Below are positions 1 to 7,319 of a DNA stretch of 56,790 nucleotides, one piece after another; position 1 is the first letter of the stretch, and each line of letters starts with the position of its first letter. The translations under genes and the position numbers were made by a program. The notes under the pieces are model-generated. The model saw only the letters and a program-made list of their open reading frames with translations, was not told the DNA's origin and ran no database searches. Location of the stretch: NCBI RefSeq assembly GCF_000430765.1, contig NZ_AUMQ01000038.1, positions 1 through 56,790 of the forward strand, given 5' to 3'. This DNA is from Peribacillus kribbensis DSM 17871. GTDB taxonomy: Bacteria; Bacillota; Bacilli; Bacillales; DSM-1321.

Positions 1-334
1 AATCCTTTCATGCGACCATCAAAAAGGAATTAATCTATCGCAGAAGATATACCACTCGAAAAGAAGCCGTCCAGTCCATCACGAACTATATAACAAGCAG
101 GTATAACGAAAAAAGGAAACATTCGACCTTGGGCTATTGTTCTCCCAATAATTTTGAGAGAAAGCATCTTCTGAAAGCAGAGAAACAGAGCTCCTTAAGT
201 AACCATTTAGCTTAAAAAGTGGTGAGTCCCGGTGTAGGACTTGTCACTTTTCAAGCTTTACCAAACGAAGTGCGGTAGTAGTTTCGCTAAATAAGCAGCT
301 CAAAAAACAGTGTCCACTTTCTTGACAGAAGTCC
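1..334 (+). mobile_element. Right end of an IS3-family insertion sequence, cut by the window edge
   Basis: This is the last part of an IS3-family element. It holds the transposase C-terminus (3-215), a short non-coding stretch, and a terminal inverted repeat at 310-334 that ends in GAAGTCC. The repeat is the reverse complement, with one mismatch over 25 bp, of 56700-56724 at the other end of the window. Both copies point the same way, so each window edge cuts a copy of the same element. Beyond the tip lies one arm of a hairpin repeat. Confidence 0.85.
3..215 (+). CDS. IS3-family transposase, C-terminal fragment (5' end outside the window)
   Basis: This is an open frame of 70 residues entered from the left edge and ending in TAA. 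It reads as the end of an IS3-family OrfB integrase domain: a HATIKKELIYRR segment that follows the catalytic glutamate, then RYNEKRKHSTLGYCSPNNFE, the usual 'YN..R.H..LGY.SP..FE' ending. The catalytic aspartates lie outside the window. It differs clearly from the transposase at 462-1313, so two distinct IS3-family elements are present. The frame is intact as far as it can be seen. Confidence 0.85.
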   Translation, partial: SFHATIKKELIYRRRYTTRKEAVQSITNYITSRYNEKRKHSTLGYCSPNNFERKHLLKAEKQSSLSNHLA

Positions 335-336
335 AA

Positions 337-405
337 TCTTCCCCTTATTTCCCCTGAAAAGTGCTCCATTCTGAATTTAGAGGGAATTTCTCCCCTTATT
401 TTCCT
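337..405. repeat. Partial AAGGGGA-type hairpin repeat beside the IS
   Basis: The stretch carries an orphan right arm (CTTCCCCTTATTT, 338-350) and a second hairpin with arms AGAGGGA and TCCCCTT around ATTTC near 380-396. It matches the second half of the larger repeats at 17977-18295 and 18320-18650. The missing left arm of the first hairpin would sit on the other side of the IS. Confidence 0.7.
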
Positions 406-408
406 TAT

Positions 409-427
409 AAAAAAACCCGCCTCTTGG
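409..427. terminator. Left half of a rho-independent terminator split by an IS
   Basis: AAAAAAACCCGCC followed by TCTT is the left arm and loop of a terminator. The matching arm GGCGGGTTTTT is at 1724-1734, on the far side of the inserted element. Joined, they give an 11-bp perfect stem with a four-base loop. CTCTTGG is present directly at 421-427 and again at 1719-1725, as expected for a target-site duplication. Confidence 0.75.
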
Positions 428-461
428 ACTTACCCCTGTCAAGTAGACAGCTCTAAAAAGA

Positions 462-1313
462 CTATGCAGCCATCGTGATTCGATATTCAATTGGAGCACG
501 ATGGTTTAGTCGTTTTTGGAACCTTTTATAGTTGTATTCATATATAAATGTCTCTATCGCTTGTTTTAATTCTTCCTCTGTTTTACAATCTGTTTGATAC
601 AACATTTCTGTTTTGAAGTGGGAAAAGAACGATTCAATGCAGGCATTATCCAGGCAGTTTCCTTTGCGAGAGTGGCTGCCCTTAATGCCGTATTTGCTCA
701 ATCGTTTGTTGTATTTCTTAGACGTGTACTGGAATCCCTGATCCGAATGGAGGATGGTTCCGTGCACGTTTCTTTTTATATTTAATTCCTCCAAAGTATC
801 CAAAACTAGTTTCATGTTATTTCTGTCTGATAGCCTCCATGAAACGATTTCATTATTATAAAGGTCCTGTATAACAGACAGGTAATAAAAACGATTTTGA
901 AAGGGAATGTAGGTTATATCCGTTACCAGGACTTCATTTTCTTTTCTCTCTTTGAATTCCCTGTTGACTAAATTAGGGTACACTTTGGATCCCTTTTTAC
1001 CAAAGTATCTCCATTTCTTTCTAATGACCGGCTGGATTTCCATCCCTTTCATTAATCGATATACCTTCTTATGATTCACTTTACATCCCTCTTCCTTAAG
1101 GGCCACTACCATTCTTGGATAGCCATACTCCTTGTGTTTGAGATGGATGGAGAGCATCAAATCCATTAAATCCTGATCCATTTCCTTTTTTCTTTCACGA
1201 GACTCCTTTGTCTTCATCCATTTGTAATAGCCAGATGGATGTACCTCCGCTATTTCAACAAGCCAGGTAATAGGATATGACCCTTTCATCTCATGAATGA
1301 TTTCGAATCTCAC
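462..1313 (-). CDS. IS3-family transposase OrfB (DDE integrase)
   Basis: This 283-residue protein cuts and joins IS ends. An N-terminal HTH_21-like segment (HPSGYYKWMK, about 26-35) precedes an rve integrase core with the DDE triad: aspartate in VTDITYIPF, aspartate in HSDQGFQY and glutamate in NACIESFFSHFK. The C-terminus carries YNYKRFQKRLNHRAPIEY. The start is GTG and overlaps the orfA stop as GTGA. In IS3 elements OrfB is usually made as an OrfAB fusion by -1 frameshifting, and an AAAAG run just before the orfA stop is a possible but weak slip site. The gene looks intact and possibly active. Confidence 0.93.
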   Translation of the reverse strand: MRFEIIHEMKGSYPITWLVEIAEVHPSGYYKWMKTKESRERKKEMDQDLMDLMLSIHLKHKEYGYPRMVVALKEEGCKVNHKKVYRLMKGMEIQPVIRKKWRYFGKKGSKVYPNLVNREFKERKENEVLVTDITYIPFQNRFYYLSVIQDLYNNEIVSWRLSDRNNMKLVLDTLEELNIKRNVHGTILHSDQGFQYTSKKYNKRLSKYGIKGSHSRKGNCLDNACIESFFSHFKTEMLYQTDCKTEEELKQAIETFIYEYNYKRFQKRLNHRAPIEYRITMAA

Positions 1314-1633
1314 TGCTTTTCTGAGTTCACCTGCCCGTGAAGATTTGGATATTGCTTTTTTAAGTATTCGACCTGCGCCTTATAATAATCCCGTTCTTCC
1401 TCTACACTTTGAAACTTGGTTTTTAGACGTCCAGTAGCCAATTTTCCCCTTTGATCACTAAGTTTCTTACCTTCCTCAATTTTATTCACCCAATTTTTTA
1501 GCTGAGTAGGACTACGCAGCCCCAAATGAGCAGACAGAGAATCGTAACTGCCTTCACCATTCATGTACATGTCAACAGCTTTCAACTTAAATTCCTCTGT
1601 ATACTTTTGAAAAGTTTGTCCCTTTTTAGCCAT
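1310..1633 (-). CDS. IS3-family OrfA (HTH DNA-binding transposase subunit)
   Basis: This 107-residue protein has the HTH_Tnp_1/IS3 OrfA layout. A helix-turn-helix sits at about 10-60 (YTEEFKLKAVDMYMNGEGSY, then LGLRSPTQLKNWV) and a coiled coil follows (VEEERDYYKAQVEYLKKQYP) that normally mediates dimerisation. It binds the IS ends and acts with OrfB. Its stop overlaps the OrfB start. The gene is full length for the family. Confidence 0.92.
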   Translation of the reverse strand: MAKKGQTFQKYTEEFKLKAVDMYMNGEGSYDSLSAHLGLRSPTQLKNWVNKIEEGKKLSDQRGKLATGRLKTKFQSVEEERDYYKAQVEYLKKQYPNLHGQVNSEKQ

Positions 1634-1718
1634 AGAAAAATCCCCTCCAAATAGAGTGTAACACCCAAGGTAAAATCTTGGGCTTTTTTACACTATCTAC
1701 TTAAAGGGGATAATATCA

Positions 1719-1735
1719 CTCTTGGCGGGTTTTTA
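1719..1735. terminator. Right half of the split terminator, downstream of the ASCH gene
   Basis: CTCTTGG then GGCGGGTTTTT completes the stem begun at 409-421. Before insertion it would have ended transcripts of the minus-strand operon finishing at 1763. With 1.3 kb now between the arms, a working hairpin is unlikely. Confidence 0.7.
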
Positions 1736-1762
1736 CTTGAGTCGGAACATGCGGCTTTCCCC

Positions 1763-2218
1763 TCATTCCCTCGCATCCACTAACTCAAAGCGCTCGCAGA
1801 CAAGAAGCATATCTTCTTTAAATTCCAATCCAAGGGGCTTGAGCTCTTTCGTGAAAAATTCCTCGTGGACTCTTTTCCAGTAAGCATAGGTGCGGTCCCC
1901 TTCTCCTTCGGCAACTGCGAAGTCCTCGGGCACTTCGTTCATCGGAAGGATGGTCACCTCCGTCGTACGGATGATGGCGGAAGGAACCTCTTCGCTGCTC
2001 AGGACGATGCTGTAATCCCCGATTGCCGGCAGCGGTTCGTTTTCTCTTTTATAAAATAGATAGCCCGAGCAGGTGGCGGTTTTAATGCCCTTCACGACCA
2101 GTTCCAGCAGCTGGTCCGGCTCGCCGCCGAAGCTCCATGCGGTGACTTTTTCCGGCTGCGGCTTCCCCTGCTCCTGCCAGTAGGTGTTCCAATATTGCTG
2201 TGATGCTTCGTTCATCAT
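1763..2218 (-). CDS. yhfF: ASCH-domain protein, YhfF family
   Basis: This is a 151-residue cytosolic protein of the ASCH (PUA-like) superfamily, YhfF/COG4405 type. The family hallmark is seen in VTAWSFGGEPDQ, VVKGIKTATCSGY and the acidic GDYSIVLSS and IIRTTEVTILP strands. ASCH proteins are predicted RNA or nucleotide binders; the substrate here is unknown. The start is ATGATG preceded by AAAGGAG. It is the last gene of the regulator/kinase/ABC operon, 17 bp after the permease, and is followed by the terminator that an IS has split. Confidence 0.82.
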   Translation of the reverse strand: MMNEASQQYWNTYWQEQGKPQPEKVTAWSFGGEPDQLLELVVKGIKTATCSGYLFYKRENEPLPAIGDYSIVLSSEEVPSAIIRTTEVTILPMNEVPEDFAVAEGEGDRTYAYWKRVHEEFFTKELKPLGLEFKEDMLLVCERFELVDARE

Positions 2219-2235
2219 AAAGACTCCTTTTTCAA

Positions 2236-2925
2236 TTAGATATCAGCTTTTTCGATGTTTCTAAAAGACAGCCAGGCTGCTGCAAAGCCCACGATAGCAA
2301 GAACAGTCGGAATTGCCATGAAGGAAAACGCGGTCTGTTCTCCCATGGTTGAAGATGTTAACGATACTAAAATAACAGCGGTTACGATGGTGGCAGGCAC
2401 CGATTTTTTTCTCATGCCGAAGTACAGGGGAATAAGGCTTATTCCTGCGGAGACTGCAGCGATCACCAGAGCATCCCTTGCACTCGTCGCAATCACCTCT
2501 GCAGTCAGCTGTCCAGGAACCAGGTGCAGAAGACTATTTGCTAGATAGTAGAATCCATCCACAAAGATGGTGGAGAGAAAAATGGAGCTGAAAGCAAAAC
2601 CAGCCACGATGATCAGCTTTGATAGGATGATTTTTTTCCGCTGAATCGGATACATAAACATTAAGGCAATGGAGCCGCTCCTGTATTCGTCGATAATCAA
2701 TTTAGAGATGATTACTGCGGTGAAAATGGTAAAGATGGCACGGACCAGCACGCTTACAGCGGCAAATGCGGTCTGATAATCTGCGAATTTTTCTTCTGTG
2801 AAATTCATGGAAATCAAGAGGACAAATGCCACCATATTGGCAATCATGACATTCTTCCAATATTTTTGTAGCTGAAACTTTTTGATTTCAAGCATTATGA
2901 GTTTACGCACTGATTTCGCCTCCAT
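2236..2925 (-). CDS. ABC-2 type transporter permease (bacitracin/lantibiotic exporter-like)
   Basis: This 229-residue integral membrane protein has about six hydrophobic segments, starting after a basic N-terminus (from about residue 26). It carries the ABC-2 motif region SKLIIDEYRSGSIALMFMYPIQRKKII, where the coupling helix meets the ATPase. It overlaps the ATPase gene by 23 bp, so the two are made together. Size and gene order resemble B. subtilis ycbLMNO, as far as I recall, and the BcrA/BcrB group. The substrate is unknown; export of or protection against a peptide antibiotic is an inference from context. Confidence 0.85.
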   Translation of the reverse strand: MEAKSVRKLIMLEIKKFQLQKYWKNVMIANMVAFVLLISMNFTEEKFADYQTAFAAVSVLVRAIFTIFTAVIISKLIIDEYRSGSIALMFMYPIQRKKIILSKLIIVAGFAFSSIFLSTIFVDGFYYLANSLLHLVPGQLTAEVIATSARDALVIAAVSAGISLIPLYFGMRKKSVPATIVTAVILVSLTSSTMGEQTAFSFMAIPTVLAIVGFAAAWLSFRNIEKADI

Positions 2926-3826
2926 TGATCAAATTCAGGAAATAGTCCTCAAGCGATGAGTTTTTCCGGTGCATGCCGTTTATGACGACCGAGTGCAGGA
3001 TCAGCTCTTTTGAAAGCTCCCCAAGCTCGACGCCAGCATCGTAAATCCTTAATTTTTCATCATCCATGACTTTGAAATTCTTTAAACGCAGGACTTCCTC
3101 TACCACATAAATCGCCTTATGCAGATCATTGACCACAACCTCGATATACTCGGTATTCTGCTCCTTGATTTCATGCATGGACACCTCGCGGATGAGCCTC
3201 CCTCCGCTGATCACGCCGATGGTATCTGCGATCTGCTCCATTTCCCTCAGGATGTGAGAGGAAATCAGCAGCGTAATTCCATATTCCCGGCTCAGCATGT
3301 GAAACAGATCCCGCAGCTCCTTGATCCCGACCGGATCCATTCCGTTGATGGGTTCATCGAGGATCAGCAGCGAAGGCTTCGTAATGATGGCCCGCGCAAT
3401 GCCGAGGCGCTGCTTCATGCCGAGGGAAAAATCCTTGACCGATTTATGTTCAATATCCTTTAGCTTCACAAGGTCCAGAGCGGAGTTGATGGCCTTAGAA
3501 TCATAGTAGCCCATATATTCGCAGTGCAGCTCCAGATTTTCCCTTGCCGTCAGCTTGTCGTAAAAGGCCGGGTATTCAATGATGCTGCCCATTCTTTTAA
3601 GAACTTCGTAGGATACATTCTGCAGCTTTTCTCCGAACAGTTCAATTTCTCCGCTGGTGGGCTTCACCAGATTGGTCAGCATTTTCATAAGCGTCGTCTT
3701 GCCGGCGCCATTAGGTCCCAGAAAGCCGTAAATCTCTCCTTTTCGTACTTTCATGTTGACGCGTGAGACAACTTCCCGGCCTTTGTAGGTTTTGGTCAAT
3801 TCATTCGTTTTAATGATATAGTCCAT
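2903..3826 (-). CDS. ABC transporter ATP-binding protein, BcrA type
   Basis: This 307-residue ATPase powers the adjacent permease. Walker A is GPNGAGKT (about 38-45), the ABC signature FSLGMKQRLGIARA (about 133-146), Walker B LLILDEPINGMDP, and the H-loop ISSHI. The roughly 80-residue C-terminal extension is typical of drug and bacitracin exporters. The upstream kinase gene ends 100 bp away, and a sensing two-component system next to such a pump is the standard antibiotic-resistance module. The length fits the family. Confidence 0.92.
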   Translation of the reverse strand: MDYIIKTNELTKTYKGREVVSRVNMKVRKGEIYGFLGPNGAGKTTLMKMLTNLVKPTSGEIELFGEKLQNVSYEVLKRMGSIIEYPAFYDKLTARENLELHCEYMGYYDSKAINSALDLVKLKDIEHKSVKDFSLGMKQRLGIARAIITKPSLLILDEPINGMDPVGIKELRDLFHMLSREYGITLLISSHILREMEQIADTIGVISGGRLIREVSMHEIKEQNTEYIEVVVNDLHKAIYVVEEVLRLKNFKVMDDEKLRIYDAGVELGELSKELILHSVVINGMHRKNSSLEDYFLNLINGGEISA

Positions 3827-3926
3827 TTCCTTACTTCCCTTCGTCTTATTTGATTTTATTTTAATCCTTGAAATTTTCTTTTTTATTAATCAAATCTTAC
3901 AAAATTCTTAAGTAAGGAAAATGGAT

Positions 3927-4856
3927 TCAATAGGTGGCTTTTTTCAGCTTTATTGTGAAGGTGGTTTTTTCATACGGTTTGCTTTCTAGGGAGATGCCTC
4001 CCCCCATGGCTTCCGCCAGACGCTTTGAAATCGTAAGGCCGAGCCCGCTTCCCTGGTACAGCTTATTTCTCGAGTCCTCAAGCGTGTACATCCGCTCAAA
4101 CACCAGATCCTGATGAAGGACACTGATGCCTTTCCCTCTGTCCCAAACATCCATGAAGATCCACTGGTCATCCTCCCTGACCTGAATCCCAACCGTTTTT
4201 CCTGCACTTCCATAGGAAATGGCATTGCTCAAAAGATTGCCAAGCACCCGCCCAAGCTCATCCTCATTTCCGAGCGCGTAGACATCCTGAGGAGGAAGCT
4301 CGATCGCCACTTCAAAATCCTTGCTGGTGAGAAGTTCATAATAGTCCAGCAGGCTCTTACGGCATACTTCATTGATATTGATCCGGGTGATCGCGATATC
4401 CTTATCCTGCGCCTCAAGCTTGGCCAGGTAAAAAAACTTCTGAATCAGCCCTAAAACCTCCTGGGTCTTGGTATGCACCTTTTGGAGAAGTACCCGGGAT
4501 TCCTTAGGGTCCGGTTCCGACTGCAGCATTTCGGCATAGCCAAGGACAACGGTCAGCGGCGTTTTGAGGTCGTGGGATATATTCGAGAGCATCTTCCTCA
4601 TGGACAGCTCGGTTTTATTGTAGTGGGCCTGAGCTTTTTGATTCCGCTCCAGCAGCCGGTTCACTTCTGTCAGAATGGATTTCACCGCTTCATCATCCGT
4701 GTGGAAAAGCAGCTTCTCATCCGTATCCGAATCGATGATTTTCTTCAGCTTTTGCTGGATGTAGGACAAACTTTCTTTGTAATGCCGGTTCCTTCTATAT
4801 TGAATGAATATAAAAGCGAGAAGCAGGACCAGTACTCCCGCTAGAATGATCGTCAT
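3927..4856 (-). CDS. Membrane sensor histidine kinase
   Basis: This 309-residue kinase has one N-terminal membrane helix (about 3-19) and no evident extracellular sensor domain. A HisKA domain holds the phospho-accepting His95 in NISHDLKTPL. The HATPase domain shows the N-box (NLLSNAISY), G1 (DRGKGI), F-box (VFERMY) and G2 (GSGLGLTI). Kinases with almost no outside loop often read the state of a neighbouring ABC transporter, which would suit this locus. The start ATG lies directly against the response-regulator stop codon, so the pair is translationally linked. Confidence 0.93.
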   Translation of the reverse strand: MTIILAGVLVLLLAFIFIQYRRNRHYKESLSYIQQKLKKIIDSDTDEKLLFHTDDEAVKSILTEVNRLLERNQKAQAHYNKTELSMRKMLSNISHDLKTPLTVVLGYAEMLQSEPDPKESRVLLQKVHTKTQEVLGLIQKFFYLAKLEAQDKDIAITRININEVCRKSLLDYYELLTSKDFEVAIELPPQDVYALGNEDELGRVLGNLLSNAISYGSAGKTVGIQVREDDQWIFMDVWDRGKGISVLHQDLVFERMYTLEDSRNKLYQGSGLGLTISKRLAEAMGGGISLESKPYEKTTFTIKLKKATY

Positions 4857-5558
4857 CTAAAGGTCCCCCAGTTTATAGCCGATGCCCCACAGCGTTTTAA
4901 TATAGCGGGGCTGGGAAGGCTGTTCCTCAATTTTTTCACGGAGCCGCCTCATATGCACATTGATGACATTCTCATCTCCATAATATTCATCCTCCCACAC
5001 GATGCTGTAGATCTGTGCCTTCGTATAGACCCGGTTCGGATGAGACAGAAATAGCCTGAGAATTTGGAACTCTTTTGATGTCAGCTTAATGTCCTTCCCC
5101 TGCTTTTCCAGCGAAAAATTGTCCAGATCGAGGATTAAATCCCCGACAGCAAGGGTCCTTCTTTCTTCCTGGGAGGGCTTTTGCTGCGAGTAGCTCGTCG
5201 CCCTCCTGATCGCCGCCTTCACCCGGGCAACCAGCTCAATCATCGAAAAAGGCTTCGCAATATAATCATCTGCCCCAAAACCGAGACCAAGAGCCTTATC
5301 CAGATCTCCATCCTTTGCCGACATAATTAAAATCGGCACGGAGCTCTTCTCCCGGACTCTCTTCAAAAACTCCATTCCATTCAGCTTCGGCAGCATCAAA
5401 TCCAGGAGAATCAAATCAAACGCTCCCTCCCAGAAAGTCCGCAAGGCCTCCTCCCCATCAAAAACCGCCTTTACATCAAACCCCTCTTTTACAAACTGAG
5501 TCGAAACCATTTCACTGATGGCTGTGTCATCCTCCACTAGCAGAATTTTATTTGGCAT
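4857..5558 (-). CDS. OmpR-family response regulator
   Basis: This 233-residue DNA-binding regulator is paired with the kinase that follows it. The receiver domain has the acidic pair VEDD, phospho-acceptor Asp53 (LLDLMLP) and Lys102 (AKPF). The winged-helix output domain (about 135-230) contains LTSKEFQILRLFL and the recognition segment DENVINVHMRRLREKI. It probably activates the downstream ABC transporter genes. It opens the operon, with AAAGGAGG seven bases before ATG. No clear operator was identified upstream, where the GCATG repeat begins about 100 bp away. Confidence 0.94.
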   Translation of the reverse strand: MPNKILLVEDDTAISEMVSTQFVKEGFDVKAVFDGEEALRTFWEGAFDLILLDLMLPKLNGMEFLKRVREKSSVPILIMSAKDGDLDKALGLGFGADDYIAKPFSMIELVARVKAAIRRATSYSQQKPSQEERRTLAVGDLILDLDNFSLEKQGKDIKLTSKEFQILRLFLSHPNRVYTKAQIYSIVWEDEYYGDENVINVHMRRLREKIEEQPSQPRYIKTLWGIGYKLGDL

Positions 5559-5657
5559 GAGGTGTCCTCCTTTCGTTTTCTTAATAGATTATGTATGTTT
5601 GATTTACTGCTTGCTGAGCCAGCTGATGAGCCTGTGTTTGGGGCTTATCCGGGGGTT

Positions 5658-5954
5658 TCGAGCATGATTCTATGAAACTCGAGCATCCTCCCGAGATATC
5701 GAGCGTGATCCCGGGAAAATCGCGCATGTTCCTCCCATTATCGCACATGTTTCTATGAAAATAGCGCATGCTTTTTTAAACAAAATGCCGTGCTGGCCGG
5801 CACCTGCACTTTTTCTTAATTTAGGCTTCATTCCCTGGTTCGAGCATGATTCTTTCGAAACCGAGCATCATCCAGGCACTATCGAGCATGGTTACGAAAA
5901 AATCGCGCATGTTCCTCCCATTATCGCGCACGTTTCTATGAAATCAGCGCATGC
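5658..5954. repeat. Two blocks of a degenerate 21-bp tandem repeat with GCATG core
   Basis: Block 1 (5658-5771) and block 2 (5840-5954) each hold five units of about 21 bp plus a partial unit. Units begin TCGAGCATG or TCGCGCATG and alternate two spacer types (TTCTATGAAA and TTCCTCCCATTA). Corresponding units of the two blocks are nearly identical, for example TCGCGCATGTTCCTCCCATT in both, so the blocks arose by duplication of an array. The units carry partial palindromes (GCATGC, GCGC). No open frame is credible here. Function is unknown; the spacers are too short and too similar for CRISPR. Confidence 0.85.
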
Positions 5955-6070
5955 AGACGCTGGACCGGACGAAGAGGGCGCTGGTCTATGTCTTGATTCT
6001 CCTGAGAAGGATAGTCCGCCGCTTTCCAACACCCCAGCATTCCAACCAATATCCGCATTCATCCCACTCA

Positions 6071-6097
6071 AAATAAAAGAGCATGCCACGATGCTCC
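6071..6097 (-). terminator. Terminator after the Nudix gene
   Basis: Read on the minus strand, GAGCAT, a six-base loop and ATGCTC are followed by TTTTATTT. It lies 12 bp past the Nudix stop and ends the four-gene operon. Confidence 0.75.
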
Positions 6098-6108
6098 TTC
6101 TTTCCATT

Positions 6109-6576
6109 CTATATATGAGAGATCTGCTCCCGCTTTGTAAGCATTTCTTCAATGAATGCGATGTGGTCGGTAAATAGGGGCTGGGGCAGTTGGTCCAGTT
6201 TGAAGAAGGCGGTGGCGGCGGTTTCTGGGCTGGGGCTGGCCAGGTTTCCTTCGTACTTTTCGCAGGTGAAGATGACTTGAACCAGTGATGCCTGGTCGCC
6301 ATTTGCGAAGGTTTTGTCGTATTGGGGGCCTGAATAGATGCCGAAGAGCTCGAGCTCCCCAAGTTTCAGGCCGGTTTCTTCGTAGACCTCGCGGTATGCG
6401 GTTTCTTCGAGGGTTTCACCGATTTCCATAAAACCGCCAGGGAGTCCCCATTGCTGATTGTCGGATCTCTGCTGAAGCAGGAGGGCATTTTCTTCATTGA
6501 ACACGAAGGCTCCGGCACATACCATAATGACTTTTTCGCAGCCCACCATCGATCGCAGCTTGTTTATATAATCCAT
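6109..6576 (-). CDS. Nudix hydrolase
   Basis: This 155-residue pyrophosphohydrolase splits a nucleoside diphosphate linked to some other group X. The full Nudix box is visible: GGFMEIGETLEETAYREVYEETGL spans the GX5EX7REUXEEXGU pattern, with the catalytic glutamates in REVYEE. The preceding LLQQRSDNQQWGLPGG is the common substrate-side strand. The substrate cannot be predicted. It is the last gene after the methyltransferase, HAD and small membrane genes, 15 bp downstream of the last. Confidence 0.92.
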   Translation of the reverse strand: MDYINKLRSMVGCEKVIMVCAGAFVFNEENALLLQQRSDNQQWGLPGGFMEIGETLEETAYREVYEETGLKLGELELFGIYSGPQYDKTFANGDQASLVQVIFTCEKYEGNLASPSPETAATAFFKLDQLPQPLFTDHIAFIEEMLTKREQISHI

Positions 6577-6591
6577 ACGCTCTCCTTTTTA

Positions 6592-6780
6592 TTACATGAT
6601 TTCAAGCAGCAGTAAAATAACCACACTCTGGGCAAGCGTGATGATCACATCTTTTTTCCAGTAGGTTTTTCCGAAGGGGCTCCATGTTCCTGCCAGAAAG
6701 CTGAACAATCTAACGACGAGAAATAAGACGGCCCAAATGGCCAGGAAGCTTATTACGGTAAACACCCTTTTCCCTCCCAT
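6592..6780 (-). CDS. Small two-helix membrane protein, unrecognised
   Basis: This 62-residue protein has two hydrophobic stretches (about 8-28 and 45-61) around a loop with GTWSPFGKTYWKKD. The ATG overlaps the HAD stop as ATGA, but a GTG five codons later (6765) has a better ribosome site (GGGAGG seven bases ahead) and would start directly at the first membrane helix. I do not recognise the family. Tight coupling to the HAD and Nudix genes argues that it is real. Confidence 0.6.
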   Translation of the reverse strand: MGGKRVFTVISFLAIWAVLFLVVRLFSFLAGTWSPFGKTYWKKDVIITLAQSVVILLLLEIM

Positions 6781-7319
6781 CAGCTATCCATGATTTCTTC
6801 TAAAAATTCAAGGGCCTGCGTTAAATCCTCGGCAATATAATCCGGCTGAGCTGCGCCGGAGGATTCCTCATTGACATATCTTTTGTACGCTTCATTCCCG
6901 GCCCCTGTCAGCACCAGGATCTTCAGGCAGCCCGCCTGTCCCGCAGCCTCCATGTCTTTCCAGCGGTCGCCGATCACCACACAATTTCCAAGATTTAACC
7001 TGTGCTTTTGGGCTGCTTCTTTCAGCATCCCGACCTGGGGCTTGCGGCAGGCACAGCCATCCTCCGGATCATGAGGGCAGATATACACGTCATCAAAACC
7101 AAATTTGAGCAGCTCTTTTTCAAAGTCGCGGCTGGACGCCTCGCCTCTAGAAATTCCCGGCTGATTGGTAAACGATAAAAGCAGCAGCCCTCTCTGCTTT
7201 AGTTCTTGCATCACATAAGAGGTGAACGGAAAAAGCCTGAACTTTCCCGGATAGATGACACCATCTCCGCCGCCGATGGTTCCATCTCTGTCTATAAAAA
7301 CAGCCTGAATATCCTTCAT
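6780..7319 (-). CDS. HAD-IIIA phosphatase (histidinol-phosphate/GmhB-like)
   Basis: This 179-residue phosphatase of the HAD superfamily, subfamily IIIA, has nucleophile motif DRDGTI (Asp at about 10 and 12), motif II TNQPG, and motif III/IV CRKP and GDRWKDMEAA. A zinc loop CPHDPEDGCACRKP matches GmhB and HisB-N enzymes, which remove phosphate from sugar bisphosphates or histidinol phosphate. No heptose pathway is visible here, so the substrate is open. ATGA overlaps join it to the genes on both sides. Confidence 0.88.
   Translation of the reverse strand: MKDIQAVFIDRDGTIGGGDGVIYPGKFRLFPFTSYVMQELKQRGLLLLSFTNQPGISRGEASSRDFEKELLKFGFDDVYICPHDPEDGCACRKPQVGMLKEAAQKHRLNLGNCVVIGDRWKDMEAAGQAGCLKILVLTGAGNEAYKRYVNEESSGAAQPDYIAEDLTQALEFLEEIMDS

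Larger units (their letters stand above)
428..1718 (-). mobile_element. Complete IS3-family element with orfA and orfB
   Basis: The element is about 1.29 kb, normal for IS3-family members, with overlapping orfA (1310-1633) and orfB (462-1313) on the minus strand. Imperfect inverted ends are visible: CCCCTGTCAAGTAGACAG near 432-449 and the complement of CCCCTTTAAGTAGATAG near 1693-1709. The exact tips are uncertain by a few bases. A hairpin CCCAAG..CTTGGG with a T-run (1663-1688) lies just inside the right end and could block transcription into the transposase promoter. Insertion is in a terminator loop. Confidence 0.85.

Noticed and set aside
5658-5954. CRISPR array
   Set aside because: Repeat units are about 21 bp with no unique spacers; the parts between GCATG cores are themselves repeated. 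No cas gene is near.
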